Origin: Thermoflexales bacterium
GTDB taxonomy: Bacteria; Chloroflexota; Anaerolineae; B4-G1; SLSP01
DNA: 5,578 nucleotides
Direction: 5' to 3'
NCBI GenBank assembly: GCA_007130345.1
Contig: SLSP01000551.1
Location: forward strand, 1 to 5,578
Shown: in pieces, positions 1 through 5,424 of the stretch
How the letters are laid out: each line of letters starts with the position of its first letter
Position numbering within the stretch: the stretch's first letter is position 1
The notes under the pieces: generated by a model
The model's input: only the letters and a program-made list of their open reading frames with translations
Told to the model about the DNA's origin: nothing
Databases searched by the model: none
Made by a program: the position numbers and the translations under genes

Positions 1-39
1 ATAGTATCCTACCCTAAACTCAACCCACTGGAGGCTACA

Positions 40-474
40 ATGAAACTTTCAAACTATTTAAGCGGATTACTGGACACCTTCAAAGATAGCAGAATTGTGC
101 GTAATGTCACGGATTTAGTACGGGACATCATTGCCAATCAGACGATCCGGCTCTGGACGCTCTCACGGGATAAAGCCGAATTCGCCAAGTACAAGCGATT
201 GGTTGATGGCTCCCTGAAATCGGAAGTGGATGCCGACAGTTCGGCTGCCGCGTTGCGCGAGCGAAGTGTCGCGGCGTTGGAGTCTGCTTCCCGCGTGATT
301 TTGTTGCACGACCCGCGCGACATCCGCAAGCCGCACGCGCAGGAAATGGAAAATTTGGGCAAAGTCCGCGATTTCACTACCGGACACTTTTTTGAAATTC
401 AAGGGACTCAGAGATTTTTAAGAGAGATACACAGAGGTTTTTCTGCGCTCAGTCCAACTGCAGGCACGTTTTAG
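40..474 (+). pseudogene. Truncated IS4-type DDE transposase (N-terminal part only)
   Basis: The reading frame starts at ATG 40 with a good RBS (GGAGG at 30-34, 5 nt spacer). Residues 1-~111 look like the N-terminal part of an IS4-type transposase: a helical N-terminus, then a hydrophobic strand leading to HDPRDIRKPHAQEMENLGKV (about residues 90-109). In this family that segment carries the first Asp of the DDE triad and is followed by 'VRD'. Transposase similarity stops about codon 111-113, where the inverted-repeat element beginning near 373 interrupts it. The remaining residues up to the stop at 472-474 are read-through of that element, not transposase. The rest of the catalytic domain (second Asp, Glu) is absent from the window on either side of the insertion, so this is a dead fragment. 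The other IS end would lie left of the window. The exact IS group is not certain. Confidence 0.75.
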
Positions 475-613
475 AGCTTCAGAAGTGCCGCTACGCTTAA
501 AAACACGCCACTGACCGGCAAAGTTGCTCTGTTTATGAATCTCTGTGAGTCTTTGTGTTGCCTCTGTGTATCTCTGTGTCAAAATTGTCAAACTTAAAGT
601 GTCCGCTAGTGAA
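373..613. mobile_element. MITE-like element bounded by 18-bp inverted repeats
   Basis: The left end (373-390) and right end (596-613) are inverted repeats matching at 17 of 18 positions; the core CGGACACTTT (381-390) / AAAGTGTCCG (596-605) is perfect. The element is about 241 bp, lower in GC than the neighbouring large gene, and carries no plausible gene. It contains further inverted repeats and phrases such as ctctgtgtatctctgtgtc that I have seen as non-coding repeats in environmental genomes. It sits exactly where transposase similarity ends, supporting insertion. The boundary is uncertain. If the true ends are the 11-bp core plus one base, TA at 378-379 and 607-608 would be a 2-bp target duplication (Tc1/IS630 style). 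If the full 18 bp are the ends, I see no clear duplication. This element also fills the gene-free stretch between the transposase fragment and 636. Confidence 0.6.
423..575. repeat. Internal 15-bp perfect inverted repeat of the 373-613 element
   Basis: AGAGATACACAGAGG at 423-437 is the exact reverse complement of CCTCTGTGTATCTCT at 561-575. A second, overlapping pairing exists: gactcagagatt at 405-416 against aatctctgtgagtc at 538-551, with a 2-nt bulge. With the terminal repeats, the element could fold on itself as a long, interrupted hairpin. Because it lies just beyond the 3' end of the regulator gene on the - strand, it might also work as a transcription end or RNA-stability structure for that gene. 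That role is inference; there is no U-tract directly after a stem. Confidence 0.6.
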
Positions 614-635
614 TCTGCGCACATACTTTATGAGA

Positions 636-3600
636 CTAATGCAAGCGCAGAAGTTCGCGGTGGGCGGGCACGTTCTCCATAAAAGTCTGCCGCGCGGCCG
701 GGTCGTTGATGTTGGCGCTGCGCTGCATCAACCAGGCGCGGGCCATGTCGAGACATTCGGTGGCGCGGGGGTCGTGCAGCGCCCGCAGCACGCGGATCGC
801 GGTCAAGAAGGATCGCCCAGGATTCTCAACCCCGGTCAACGTCGGGTCTTGGGCGTGTATTTCCAACAACGCATGGACGTGCTGCTCCATAGCCGCAGTA
901 TCGTCTTCGGCCAAAGCGACAGCAGCCAGTCCTGTCAGGATGTCGAGGTTGGGCCTGGCGTAGCCGATCTCCTGGTGCAGGTCTTGGGCTTGATAATACA
1001 CTTCGCCGGCGCGGTGTGGCTGGTGCAGCAAGTACCAGGTGTGGCCCAGGAATATCAAGAGTTGGCAATGCAGCGCGCGATTGCCCACTTCCTGAGCCAC
1101 ATGAACGGCGCGCATACTGTAGCCTGATGCGGCCTGCGGTCGCCCCCATTGACATGCCAGGTTGGTCAACAGCCCCAACACCTCGCCCTTCATATCCCGT
1201 GTAGCCAATTCCTCACTGATGTGCAGCGCGCGTCCCAGGGCGTGATGGGCGCGCTCGAAGTCCCCGAGTTGGAGCGTGACGTGACCCAGGCCCATCCAGG
1301 CCAACCCTTCATCGCGCCGGGCACCCTTATTTTGGAAGAACTTCAAGACACGCTCGAAGCTCCTCAGCGCGTCGGAGTAGTTCCCCTGTAACCGCCACAA
1401 GCGGGCCAGATTATAGCGGATGCGCTGCTCATAGAACCGGTTCCCGACCTGGAGACACAAGCGCAGGCTGCGATCCAGATGATCAACCGCCTCGGTATAG
1501 GCGCGTTCTTGGATAGCCAGGTCGCCCAACCAGTTCAGCACGACGCTTTCAGTAAGGGGAAGGGTCCGCTCCTCACAGCGTTGTAATGCCTGCATCGCTA
1601 ACGCGCGCGCGGCGGGTAGCTCTGTCTGGCTCGCGGCCACCCGGCTCAATTCTTGAAGACTGTAGATATGCCAGCCACTCCCCTCCTCAACCAGCTCCAA
1701 TGCCTCATGGCAACGTTGGCGGGCTTCGGCATAGTCGGCCTGGTACCTGAGTGAAACGCCCCACTGTAGCTGAATTTCGGCCCACATGGGCGCCGGAGCA
1801 GCCTTGCGCTGCTGCTGCGCCCACAATTCCGACGCGGTTTGCAGAGCTTCTCGCGCGCGGTCGTATTGGGCCAGGTGATTGCGGAAGTGAGCTTGCGCTA
1901 TCAACAGCCGCGTATAGAACCGCGCCATAACGCGGGGCACTTCCGGGGTCTCTAGCTCGGATCGCAGCCGCCAACGCGCCACTTCGAGCGTGGCTTCGCC
2001 GTCTTCGATCAAACCCTGACCGTACATATACCAGTGCAAACCGTCCAGAGCCACGTCTAATAACGCCGCGTTTTTGTGCCGCACGGCCCAATCCCAGGCC
2101 GGGCGGATGTTACTCCAATCGGCGGCAACCGCGCGGTGCGCCTTGCCAGTCTCCGGTGTACCATACATCGCGCCGCACCGACCGAGCAGCGTCAGGAAGA
2201 AGTCGCTGTGGCGCTCGTGCAGTTGGGCTATCTGCGAGGCTTCCAGGGCGTCAAGTTGCTGCCGCGCAAACTGCCGCAACAGTCCCGTGAGTTGGTAACG
2301 CTGCCCCGCGGTCTCCTGCAAAAGCGCGCGCCGAATCAGCGTTTCGAGCACGCGCGCGATATCGACATTGCCGGCGCGCCCGTCCAGGGGATGCGCGATG
2401 ACCACTTCGGCGGCCTCGCGGCTAAAGCTCCCCCGGAAGATAGCGAGTTGGGTCAGGACTCCGCGTTCCACGGGCGAGAGGCCGCGCCACGTCCCCACGA
2501 AGACGGCCTGGAGGCTCTGATGTCGCTCCGGCACATCCCAGGCTTGCGTCGTCAACTGCGCCATATCCTGCTCGATGGCGCGCGCGATCTGCGAGGGCGA
2601 GAACTTCGCCATCCAGACGGTGGCTAACTCGATGCCCAGGGGATTACCGGCAACGGCGCGGCAGATGCGCAGAATCGCGGGCAGCGTTGTGTCATCGAGA
2701 ACAAAGCCCCTGGCGACGTGGCGCGCGCGCTCCACAAAGAGCCGGACACTGTCATATTGGGCGGCGTCGGGGCTTTGCGCGGAGGGCGGGATGTCCATGC
2801 CGGTGATGTGGAGCACGCGCTCGGTCTGGAAATTCAGGCGGTGATGGGCCGTGACCAAGAGCATCATTTTGTGGCACTGGCGTAGCATCCGCAGCAAGAA
2901 CGCGGCATCGCGTTCCAGTAGCGCGGGTTTGAGATGGTCGAGAACCAGCAAGAGTTCCTGTTGCTGGAGCGTCGTCAGAACGCGCTGCCGGAGATCTTCC
3001 TGGAGGGTGTGACTCGGGGCGGAGATGTTCAGGCTGGCGGCGATAGCGGCGATCAGCGTGCCCTCTGATGGATTGCGCGGCGCGGCTTCCGGGGCCTCGA
3101 TATCGGCCAGGGGAACGAACCAGACGCCATCGGCAAAGCAGCCGCGCATTTCTTGCGCGGCAGCCAATGCCAACCGGGTTTTGCCCATCCCGCTATCCCC
3201 CGCAATGGTGACAAGGTGGGAGGCAGAATCGGCGAGCCAGACACGGAGTTGCTCCAGTTCGGCTTCGCGCCCGACGAAGGTGGTGAGTTGGATGGGGAGG
3301 TTGTGCAAGGGCGTGTCTTCGGGGGTAATCACGCCGTCGCGGATGCGTCGGTAGAGCGCGCGGATTTCGAGGCCGGGTTCTACATTCAACTCCTCGGCCA
3401 GATTGCGACGGCAAAGCTCGTACTGAGTCAGCGCCGCGCTCCGCTGCCCGCTGATAGCCAGGGCGTGCATCAATTGCCCGTGGGCCTCCTCATTCCAGGG
3501 TTCCAGATGTAACTGTTGCTGGGCATACTCTTGCGCGCGCCGGTAGTCCCCACAATGCCGGGAGTAGGTCGTCAACTGGTGAAGCAACACCATCACCTGG

Positions 3601-4106
3601 CGGTGGAGTCGCTCGCGCAAGAGCACCATCCACTCCTCAAAGGGCAGACTGTCGAAGCTAAAGCCCGCGAGGAAATCGCCCCGGTAGAGCTGCGCGGCCT
3701 CTTTCAGAAGCCGGATGCAATGAGGACACGCGGCCACACGCCGATGGGGATGCGCCTGGGTCTCGGCTACCAGGGCTTGAAAGCGGGCCACGTCCAGCGT
3801 ATAATCGCTCTGGGGATTAAAGCGGAGCGTTTGGCGCGTGATCTCCAAAAAATCTGTGGCGTCGTCGTGCTCCGGAAGCACCCGGCGCAGGCGGATCAAG
3901 GTCTGACGCAGGTTGTTGAGCACCTCAGATTCCGGTTGATCCGGCCACAAAAAGGTGCCTAATTCCACGCGGGAATGGAGCGTTTGGGGATTGGTTGCCA
4001 GGTAGATCAGCAGCGCCCGCGTGGCATCCGTGGGGAAATTCGTCACGAGTTCTTCCCCCACAGTCACGCGAAATCCCCCTAGCAGGGCAATTTGAAGCTC
4101 CTTCAT
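636..4106 (-). CDS. SARP/AfsR-like transcriptional regulator: winged helix, BTAD, NB-ARC ATPase, TPR
   Basis: This is a 1156-residue predicted cytoplasmic DNA-binding regulator. Domains in order: residues 1-100 an OmpR-type winged helix (LLGGFRV; LWPDQPESEVLNNLRQTLIR at 53-72); 103-255 BTAD (LDVARFQALV; LHLEPWNEEAHGQLMHALAI at 199-218; YELCRRNLAEELNVEPGLE at 229-247); ~275-625 NB-ARC, opening TFVGREAELEQL, with Walker A GDSGMGKT (303-310), Walker B LLLVLD (385-390) and a GLPL-like GNPLGIEL (487-494), then a winged helix (LAIFRGSF, YQLTGLLRQFARQQL). From ~725 to ~1090 come TPR-like helical pairs (e.g. 776-808, 853-886, 893-925, 933-966). The family ending ENVPAHRELL is present, so the protein is full length. 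The start is supported by the winged helix beginning at residue 1 and by AGGGG 7 nt upstream. Oddities: a CPHC motif in the BTAD (127-130), and His where the NB-ARC sensor Arg is usual (421). Target genes are inferred from the adjacent tandem repeats. Confidence 0.93.
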   Translation of the reverse strand: MKELQIALLGGFRVTVGEELVTNFPTDATRALLIYLATNPQTLHSRVELGTFLWPDQPESEVLNNLRQTLIRLRRVLPEHDDATDFLEITRQTLRFNPQSDYTLDVARFQALVAETQAHPHRRVAACPHCIRLLKEAAQLYRGDFLAGFSFDSLPFEEWMVLLRERLHRQVMVLLHQLTTYSRHCGDYRRAQEYAQQQLHLEPWNEEAHGQLMHALAISGQRSAALTQYELCRRNLAEELNVEPGLEIRALYRRIRDGVITPEDTPLHNLPIQLTTFVGREAELEQLRVWLADSASHLVTIAGDSGMGKTRLALAAAQEMRGCFADGVWFVPLADIEAPEAAPRNPSEGTLIAAIAASLNISAPSHTLQEDLRQRVLTTLQQQELLLVLDHLKPALLERDAAFLLRMLRQCHKMMLLVTAHHRLNFQTERVLHITGMDIPPSAQSPDAAQYDSVRLFVERARHVARGFVLDDTTLPAILRICRAVAGNPLGIELATVWMAKFSPSQIARAIEQDMAQLTTQAWDVPERHQSLQAVFVGTWRGLSPVERGVLTQLAIFRGSFSREAAEVVIAHPLDGRAGNVDIARVLETLIRRALLQETAGQRYQLTGLLRQFARQQLDALEASQIAQLHERHSDFFLTLLGRCGAMYGTPETGKAHRAVAADWSNIRPAWDWAVRHKNAALLDVALDGLHWYMYGQGLIEDGEATLEVARWRLRSELETPEVPRVMARFYTRLLIAQAHFRNHLAQYDRAREALQTASELWAQQQRKAAPAPMWAEIQLQWGVSLRYQADYAEARQRCHEALELVEEGSGWHIYSLQELSRVAASQTELPAARALAMQALQRCEERTLPLTESVVLNWLGDLAIQERAYTEAVDHLDRSLRLCLQVGNRFYEQRIRYNLARLWRLQGNYSDALRSFERVLKFFQNKGARRDEGLAWMGLGHVTLQLGDFERAHHALGRALHISEELATRDMKGEVLGLLTNLACQWGRPQAASGYSMRAVHVAQEVGNRALHCQLLIFLGHTWYLLHQPHRAGEVYYQAQDLHQEIGYARPNLDILTGLAAVALAEDDTAAMEQHVHALLEIHAQDPTLTGVENPGRSFLTAIRVLRALHDPRATECLDMARAWLMQRSANINDPAARQTFMENVPAHRELLRLH

Positions 4107-4119
4107 AGAATTTCCCCTG

Positions 4120-4141
4120 TTTTGTAACGATTTTGTAACGA
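4120..4141 (+). promoter_or_regulatory. Tandem 11-bp direct repeats, probable SARP operator
   Basis: TTTTGTAACGA occurs twice with no gap (4120-4130 and 4131-4141), a perfect repeat with a period of one helical turn. Known SARP sites (ActII-ORF4, DnrI, AfsR) are heptamer direct repeats with 4-bp spacers, i.e. an 11-bp period, whose downstream copy lies 8 bp before the -10 box. Here 8 bp (4142-4149) separate the second repeat from TATAAT at 4150. The repeats also lie 14-35 bp upstream of the start codon of the divergent regulator, so binding there could affect that gene too. Binding by this particular regulator is inferred from position and geometry. Confidence 0.7.
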
Positions 4142-4149
4142 TAGCCGTT

Positions 4150-4155
4150 TATAAT
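4150..4155 (+). promoter_or_regulatory. -10 box of rightward promoter, without a good -35
   Basis: A perfect TATAAT. No good TTGACA lies 16-18 bp upstream (the matching position reads ACGATT); that place is occupied by the tandem repeats. A strong -10 with a poor -35 replaced by activator repeats is the usual form of a SARP-dependent promoter. Transcription would start near 4161-4162 and run toward the gene at 4443. On the other strand the same bases include TATAAA (4153-4148), a possible -10 for the regulator gene, but I find no convincing -35 for it. Confidence 0.6.
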
Positions 4156-4442
4156 GGTGCTAAGATGGGGCGGCACGTTCAACAGAGAACGTCTCTGTGG
4201 GGTTTCTGATGATCAAAATGGCGGGACGTTTTTCGGCGTCAAACGTCCAGGAGTCCAGGCATTTCGTGGATGCGCCGGGCCAGAAACTCCCATCCTCTTG
4301 AGGCTTCTAACCGTTGAGGAAATAACCAGAAGGCACGCTCACATGCTCCCCCCTCTAATCCTAATACTATACCCGCTTGGCAAAAATATCAACTGGTATG
4401 CATGGTAGAAGACTACAAAAGTCTGACCAAAAAGAGGTTATA
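4156..4442 (+). other. Long, structured leader of the small-protein gene
   Basis: This is about 280 nt between the predicted start of transcription and ATG 4443. Visible structures are: two overlapping hairpins at 4175-4198; an 8-bp stem GGACGTTT/AAACGTCC (4224-4231, 4241-4248) with a 9-nt loop; a direct repeat GTCCAGGA/GTCCAGGC at 4245-4260; a 5-bp stem GGATG/CATCC (4268-4272, 4291-4295); and a small hairpin AGACT/AGTCT (4410-4414, 4420-4424) just before the RBS. A possible 21-codon leader ORF lies at 4343-4408. I do not recognise a known riboswitch class here. A further promoter closer to 4443 cannot be excluded, but no good -35/-10 pair is evident. Confidence 0.45.
4175..4198 (+). promoter_or_regulatory. 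Two mutually exclusive hairpins at the 5' end of the leader
   Basis: Hairpin A pairs ACGTTC (4175-4180) with GAACGT (4187-4192), with a 6-nt loop. Hairpin B pairs ACAGAGA (4182-4188) with TCTCTGT (4192-4198), with a 3-nt loop. They share bases 4182-4192 and cannot form together, an arrangement typical of RNA switches or attenuators. No terminator U-tract follows, so a role in translation or RNA stability, or a DNA palindrome for a protein, are alternatives. Confidence 0.4.
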
Positions 4443-4679
4443 ATGGCATCCATTGGAAAAGATACTCCCCAGACACAATATGTCTCGTATTTGATGCGAT
4501 TATGGCGCCCGGGCACCATGTCCGCGTGGCACATCCAGCTCGAGCATGTAGGAACCGGCGAAAAATTGAGCTTCGCCGATTTGGACGCGCTTAACACTTT
4601 TCTGCAAACCCGTATGCGCGGCGGGGAGTCGGTGGTTACAATACCCTACACCACCGACCCGGTGCCCGAGCGTCACTAG
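4443..4679 (+). CDS. Small conserved-type protein of unknown function, likely SARP target
   Basis: A 78-residue soluble protein with no signal peptide or membrane segment. Start ATG 4443 is chosen because AAAGAGG (about 4431-4437) lies 5 nt upstream; an in-frame TTG at 4377 lacks an RBS. The core reads YVSYLMRLWRPGTMSAWHIQ then LEHVGTGEKLSFADLDALNTFL, i.e. an aromatic strand, a 'W-x-x-x-L-x-x-x-x-T-G-E' strand pair, then an amphipathic helix starting at FADLDAL. I recall small Chloroflexi proteins with the pattern 'LLRLWR...WRASL...TGER.GFA.LEALFAFL'; this matches that style but no function is known to me. It is the first gene downstream of the tandem-repeat promoter and divergent from the regulator, so it is the best candidate target. 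A basic and compact protein of this size could be a modulator of the regulator or of another enzyme, but the sequence does not say which. Confidence 0.8.
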   Translation: MASIGKDTPQTQYVSYLMRLWRPGTMSAWHIQLEHVGTGEKLSFADLDALNTFLQTRMRGGESVVTIPYTTDPVPERH

Positions 4680-4691
4680 CCCCACGCTCGG
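4666..4691 (+). terminator. Stem-loop over the stop of the 78-residue gene
   Basis: CCGAGCGT (4666-4673) pairs perfectly with ACGCTCGG (4684-4691), with a 10-nt loop that includes the TAG stop. No U-run follows (ttagccag), so it is a weak rho-independent terminator at best; it may instead protect the 3' end. A second short stem CCGT/ACGG (4719-4722, 4729-4732) follows. Confidence 0.3.
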
Positions 4692-4764
4692 TTAGCCAGA
4701 AGCCACACGGGATGTCTGCCGTTTTATTACGGTGGCGGTCACTTCACGCCCCTGAGAGGTCAAG

Positions 4765-4793
4765 TTGCGCAAAAGCGCGTTGGTGGTTACAAT
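4765..4793 (+). promoter_or_regulatory. Candidate promoter of the Cys-rich gene
   Basis: TTGCGC (4765-4770) and TACAAT (4788-4793) are separated by exactly 17 bp. The -10 matches consensus at 5 of 6, the -35 only at 3 of 6. The predicted start, near 4800, gives a ~50-nt leader before ATG 4849. The spacer contains a small GCGC-AAAA-GCGC hairpin (4767-4778). Confidence 0.4.
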
Positions 4794-4848
4794 AGCTGAG
4801 AAGCGCGACGGATGACCGAATGGATCAGCGAACACAAGGAGGACACCG

Positions 4849-5046
4849 ATGAAATGTAACCAAGCCAAGAACACGGCCAACTGCACCTGTACTTACGACC
4901 CGTGCCCGCGCAAGGGCCTGTGCTGCGAGTGCATCGTCTACCATCGCCGCAATGGGGAACTGCCGGGCTGCCTCTTCCCGCCAGAGGTAGAGCGCACGTA
5001 TGACCGCTCCATCGCTCGCTTTGTGCAGATGCATCAGAAGCGCTAA
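4849..5046 (+). CDS. Cys-rich small protein, DUF6485 type
   Basis: A 65-residue cytosolic protein with eight cysteines (3, 12, 14, 19, 25, 26, 28, 41) and His 32. The order CTCTYDPCPRKGLCCECIVY then YHRRNGELPGCLFPPEVERT and TYDRSIARF matches the pattern I know for DUF6485, a small family found widely in bacteria and archaea and usually annotated 'cytosolic protein'. The cysteines probably bind zinc or an iron-sulfur cluster; neither the metal nor a function is established to my knowledge. The start is firm: AAGGAGG at 4836-4842 lies 6 nt before ATG 4849. The length is normal for the family and all expected cysteines seem present. It lies 169 bp after the 78-residue gene on the same strand, with its own candidate promoter at 4765-4793 and a hairpin terminator just behind it, so it probably forms a single-gene unit and need not share the regulator's control. 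Confidence 0.88.
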   Translation: MKCNQAKNTANCTCTYDPCPRKGLCCECIVYHRRNGELPGCLFPPEVERTYDRSIARFVQMHQKR

Positions 5047-5066
5047 TCCGCGCAATGGCGTCACAA

Positions 5067-5098
5067 CGAACAAACCCGGCATGTGCCGGGCTTGTTTG
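5067..5098. terminator. Bidirectional hairpin terminator between convergent genes
   Basis: Stem CCCGGC (5075-5080) / GCCGGG (5085-5090) with loop ATGT is extended by AACAA/TTGTT after one A-C mismatch, then a G-U and a C-G pair. On the + strand it is followed by a moderately T-rich tail (catcttt). On the - strand it is followed by gttgtgac after a T-rich lower stem. It lies 21 bp after the DUF6485-type gene and 41 bp after the end of the convergent antitoxin gene, so it could serve both. Confidence 0.65.
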
Positions 5099-5138
5099 CA
5101 TCTTTCGATGTGCGCTATACTGAGTTGCTACTGGGTTT

Positions 5139-5321
5139 TTATCCGCTCTGTCCTAACCGTTCACCCAACCATAAATTGACCAGGGTTTCTGGCAAAATAC
5201 CTTTTGCGCGGGCTTGAGTTTCGAGCCGTGTGTAAAGGTCAGGATCGAGGGTAATCCGGCGTCTTCGCTTGGCGCGGACTTCAAATTCAACGGCGTGCGT
5301 CTGGTCCCAATAGTCATCCAA
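5139..5321 (-). CDS. CopG/BrnA-like antitoxin, 5' end uncertain and perhaps decayed
   Basis: The TTG-initiated form has 60 residues. The sequence DDYWDQTHAVEFEVRAKRRR, then RITLDPDLYTRLETQARAKG and LPETLVNLWLGERL, fits the CopG-type antitoxins of type II toxin-antitoxin systems (PF12441-like): a linker that binds the toxin, then a ribbon-helix-helix-like DNA-binding part that represses its own operon. The conserved family motif FWDTHSLDDYW starts upstream of TTG 5321: the same frame is open back to 5351 and reads FYANFWDTHS, then hits TAG (5352-5354) and a second TAG (5358-5360). No ATG or GTG lies in that extension and no RBS precedes the TTG. The original start therefore seems lost by mutation or a small frameshift, making this a possible pseudogene. 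A toxin gene, normally next to it (upstream for BrnT), is not visible; the upstream side is occupied by a MITE-like element from 5433. Confidence 0.55.
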   Translation of the reverse strand: MDDYWDQTHAVEFEVRAKRRRRITLDPDLYTRLETQARAKGILPETLVNLWLGERLGQSG

Positions 5322-5351
5322 GCTATGGGTATCCCAGAAATTGGCGTAAAA

Positions 5352-5424
5352 CTAATCCTATGGAAAGAAGAGGTAGCACCACACTTAGGAATGAGTGCGA
5401 AATAAGAGTTCCAATTTTTGGCCG
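5352..5424. other. Short gene-free stretch between antitoxin and MITE
   Basis: AT-richer sequence with no supported gene or promoter. If a toxin gene once preceded the antitoxin, its 3' end would have been here, but no frame on the - strand shows a toxin-like sequence. Confidence 0.4.

Noticed and set aside
468..478. GTTTTAGAGCT resembles the start of a type II CRISPR repeat
   Set aside because: It is a single 11-bp occurrence with no spacing repeats, no anti-repeat partner and no cas gene; it lies inside the inverted-repeat element.
555..1127. Long open frame on the + strand opposite the regulator gene (also 2076-2627 and 3516-3962)
   Set aside because: These are antisense shadows of a GC-rich gene, with no RBS and compositionally odd proteins; the - strand frame has clear domains throughout.
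4160..4180. TTGAAC on the - strand as the -35 of the regulator gene
   Set aside because: It is 23 bp from TATAAA and only matches at 4 of 6 positions; spacing is too long for a standard promoter.
4154..4408. 84-codon + strand frame beginning inside the -10 box
   Set aside because: Its start codon overlaps TATAAT, so it would not be in the transcript; only the last 21 codons could be translated.
4377..4442. Upstream TTG start that would add 22 residues to the small protein
   Set aside because: No RBS precedes it, while ATG 4443 has AAAGAGG at good spacing and the added residues do not look conserved.
4692..5101. Several - strand frames across the DUF6485-type gene
   Set aside because: They are antisense to a recognised Cys-rich gene with a strong RBS, and show no family features of their own.
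5092..5121. TTGTTT / TATACT with 18-bp spacer as a rightward promoter
   Set aside because: The -35 overlaps the terminator stem and nothing credible lies downstream on the + strand; the 5214-5405 + frame is antisense to the antitoxin.
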